Source: an uncultured Collinsella sp. (lineage in GTDB: Bacteria > Actinomycetota > Coriobacteriia > Coriobacteriales > Coriobacteriaceae). From it: 6,275 nucleotides of DNA. How positions within the stretch are numbered: the stretch's first letter is position 1; every line of letters starts with the position of its first letter. The position numbers were made by a program, and so were the translations under genes. Shown here one piece after another: positions 5,151 to 6,275 of the stretch. The stretch lies in the NCBI GenBank assembly GCA_900550825.1, contig URTZ01000115.1:1-6275 (forward strand), read 5' to 3'. The notes under the pieces were generated by a model. It was not told where the DNA came from. It ran no database searches and was given only the letters and a program-made list of their open reading frames with translations.

Positions 5151-5726
5151 ATGAAGCCGTTGTTGTTGCACGCCTGCTGTGCGCCGTGCTCTCTTGAGCC
5201 GGTCCGCCTGCTGCGCGAGGAAGGGTTTGAGCCCACAATCTGCTGGACCAACCCCAATATTCAGCCGCACGATGAATGGCAGCGGCGTTTGGACGAGCTG
5301 CGCCGGTGGTGTGCCGATGGCGACATCGAGCTTATCGAGGCGGGGGAGGACCGTGAGCGCTGGGAGGCCGGCGTGGCACCGCTGGGTGCCGATCGGCCCC
5401 GTCGCTGTCGTGCGTGCTATGCCCTGCGCTTGGCCGAGGCGTGCCGCGTGGCCCAGGAGCGTGGGTTTGAGTTTGTGGGTACGACGCTCGCCGTCTCGCC
5501 GTATCAGTTGTTCGAAACCTGCAATGATGTGTTGGAGCGTCTGGCTGCCGCCCGCGGTCTCACTCCGGTGATTCGCGATTTTCGTCCGTATTACCCCGAG
5601 GCGACACGCCGTTCGCGCGAGCTGGGCATGTATCGGCAGAACTACTGTGGTTGCCGCTTCTCGGCTGTCGAGGCGGCCATGGACCGCGCCCGCATCCGCG
5701 ACGAGCGCAAAGCGTCCAAAAAGTAG
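5151..5726 (+). CDS. queH: Epoxyqueuosine reductase QueH
   Basis: QueH reduces epoxyqueuosine to queuosine at the wobble position (G34) of tRNAs with GUN anticodons (Tyr, His, Asn, Asp), the last step of the pathway. It is the cobalamin-independent replacement for QueG. The 191-residue product is a normal length for the family (formerly DUF208). It opens with the signature HACCAPC (7-13; Cys9, Cys10, Cys13), then has RRCRACYALR (84-93; Cys86, Cys89), TTLAVSPYQ (111-119) and NYCGCRFS (164-171; Cys166, Cys168). These cysteines bind the iron-sulfur cluster and neighbouring metal. All signature residues are present, so the enzyme should be active. The frame stays open upstream to 4974, inside the preceding gene, but the SD and family length support 5151. 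Its tail (ERKASKK) is basic. queA follows 64 bases later. Confidence 0.95.
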   Translation: MKPLLLHACCAPCSLEPVRLLREEGFEPTICWTNPNIQPHDEWQRRLDELRRWCADGDIELIEAGEDRERWEAGVAPLGADRPRRCRACYALRLAEACRVAQERGFEFVGTTLAVSPYQLFETCNDVLERLAAARGLTPVIRDFRPYYPEATRRSRELGMYRQNYCGCRFSAVEAAMDRARIRDERKASKK

Positions 5727-5745
5727 TTCATTTGGGACGTCAGCC

Positions 5746-5754
5746 TGCTAGGAT
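5746..5754 (+). promoter_or_regulatory. Candidate extended -10 promoter for queA
   Basis: TGCTAGGAT has the TGn extension and a hexamer matching TATAAT at four of six positions. A start near 5761 would give a leader of about 30 bases that contains the AAGGAG site. TTCATT at 5727-5732 is a poor -35 candidate. queA could also be read from the queH transcript, as no terminator hairpin is seen between them. Confidence 0.35.
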
Positions 5755-5776
5755 GTAGAGCGGACTTTAGCTATAT

Positions 5777-5782
5777 AAGGAG
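5777..5782 (+). promoter_or_regulatory. queA ribosome binding site (supports GTG start)
   Basis: AAGGAG lies eight bases before GTG 5791 and fourteen before the in-frame ATG 5797. The spacing favours the GTG. Confidence 0.7.
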
Positions 5783-5790
5783 TATCCGAC

Positions 5791-6275
5791 GTGTCTATGC
5801 GTACCGATGATTTTGACTACAACCTTCCTGAGGAACTGATCGCCCAGGCTCCAGCCGAGCCGCGCGACTCCTGCCGCCTGCTGGTGGTGGATCGCAAGGG
5901 CTCCCAGGCGGGAACGCCGCTGGAGCACGGCGGTACCGTTGAGCACCGCATCTTCCGCGACATCATCGACTATATCGAGCCGGGCGACGTGCTCGTCATC
6001 AATCAGACGCGCGTGATGCCGGCCCGTCTGATCGGTCGTAAAACGGGATCGGGCGGCGTGGTCGAGACCCTGCTGCTCAAGCGCCGCGAGGACGTGGATC
6101 CGCTGGGCCATGTTTGGGAGTGCTTGGTCAAGCCGGGCAAGCGCCTGAAGCCCGGTGCTCATATTGAGTATCCCGCCGGTGGCGCCCATGCGCCCGAGGG
6201 GGCTCCCGTGGTGCTGACGGCCGAGGTTGTCGACTTTGTCACCGATAGCCGCGGCGGCCGCCTGGTACGCTTTGA
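5791..6275 (+). CDS. queA: S-adenosylmethionine:tRNA ribosyltransferase-isomerase QueA (partial, C-terminus outside window)
   Basis: QueA transfers and isomerises the ribosyl part of S-adenosylmethionine onto preQ1 in tRNA, producing epoxyqueuosine, the substrate of the neighbouring QueH. The first 161 residues of about 345 are visible. The N-terminus MSMRTDDFDYNLPEELIAQ, followed by PAEPRDSCRLLVVDR, is the family signature. Next come FRDIIDYIEPGDVLVINQTR (55-74), VMPARLIGRK (75-84) and GGVVETLLLKRR (88-99). VWECLVKPGKRLKPG (108-122) belongs to the QueA beta-barrel region. The frame is intact to the window edge. GTG 5791 is chosen by its SD spacing; ATG 5797 would shorten the protein by two residues. 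With queH directly upstream, this forms a queuosine-completion pair. Confidence 0.95.
   Translation, partial: MSMRTDDFDYNLPEELIAQAPAEPRDSCRLLVVDRKGSQAGTPLEHGGTVEHRIFRDIIDYIEPGDVLVINQTRVMPARLIGRKTGSGGVVETLLLKRREDVDPLGHVWECLVKPGKRLKPGAHIEYPAGGAHAPEGAPVVLTAEVVDFVTDSRGGRLVRF

Noticed and set aside
5755..5790. Possible preQ1 riboswitch before queA (AGAG and TAGCTATAT resemble parts of preQ1-I)
   Set aside because: The stem partner and the A-rich tail that define the preQ1-I fold are absent, and the leader is too short.

Overview
The window is GC-rich, densely packed bacterial chromosome with Shine-Dalgarno (SD) and GTG starts. Its gene content and codon use suggest an actinobacterium of the Coriobacteriia, perhaps close to Collinsella. 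That assignment rests on general appearance, not on a search. I found no phage, CRISPR array, insertion sequence, tRNA or rRNA.

Left part (1-1030): a gene on the minus strand runs off the left edge. It encodes a conserved alpha/beta-barrel-like protein with an acidic N-terminal extension. Divergent from it, across a 191-base promoter region, is a previously easy-to-miss 56-residue single-pass membrane protein (835-1005). That small gene converges on the next one, and a 9-bp stem overlaps both gene ends.

Middle part (1030-4573): two genes on the minus strand, transcribed right to left. The first is a class I aminoacyl-tRNA synthetase of the methionyl type, and the second is a compact NOL1/NOP2/Sun-type RNA cytosine-5 methyltransferase. 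The 157-base gap between them holds a striking element: two 37-base arms that are inverted copies of each other (36/37 pairing), each of which is also palindromic. The synthetase has the full MetRS layout (HFGH, zinc knuckle, WGVPVP, KMSKS position, anticodon-binding helices), but several residues expected to hold the methionine side chain are changed and KMSKS reads KASSS. It may be a paralogue with changed function.

Right part (4574-6275): three genes on the plus strand. A DUF3267-type membrane metallopeptidase candidate (HELVH) is followed by queH, whose SD overlaps the preceding stop codon. After 64 bases comes queA, cut by the right edge. QueA and QueH catalyse the last two steps of queuosine synthesis on tRNA, so this is a queuosine-completion cluster.

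Most of the window is translation-related housekeeping: tRNA charging, RNA methylation and tRNA wobble-base modification. The observations most worth following are the altered synthetase pocket, the inverted-repeat element in the synthetase-methyltransferase transcript, and two genes that look leaderless.
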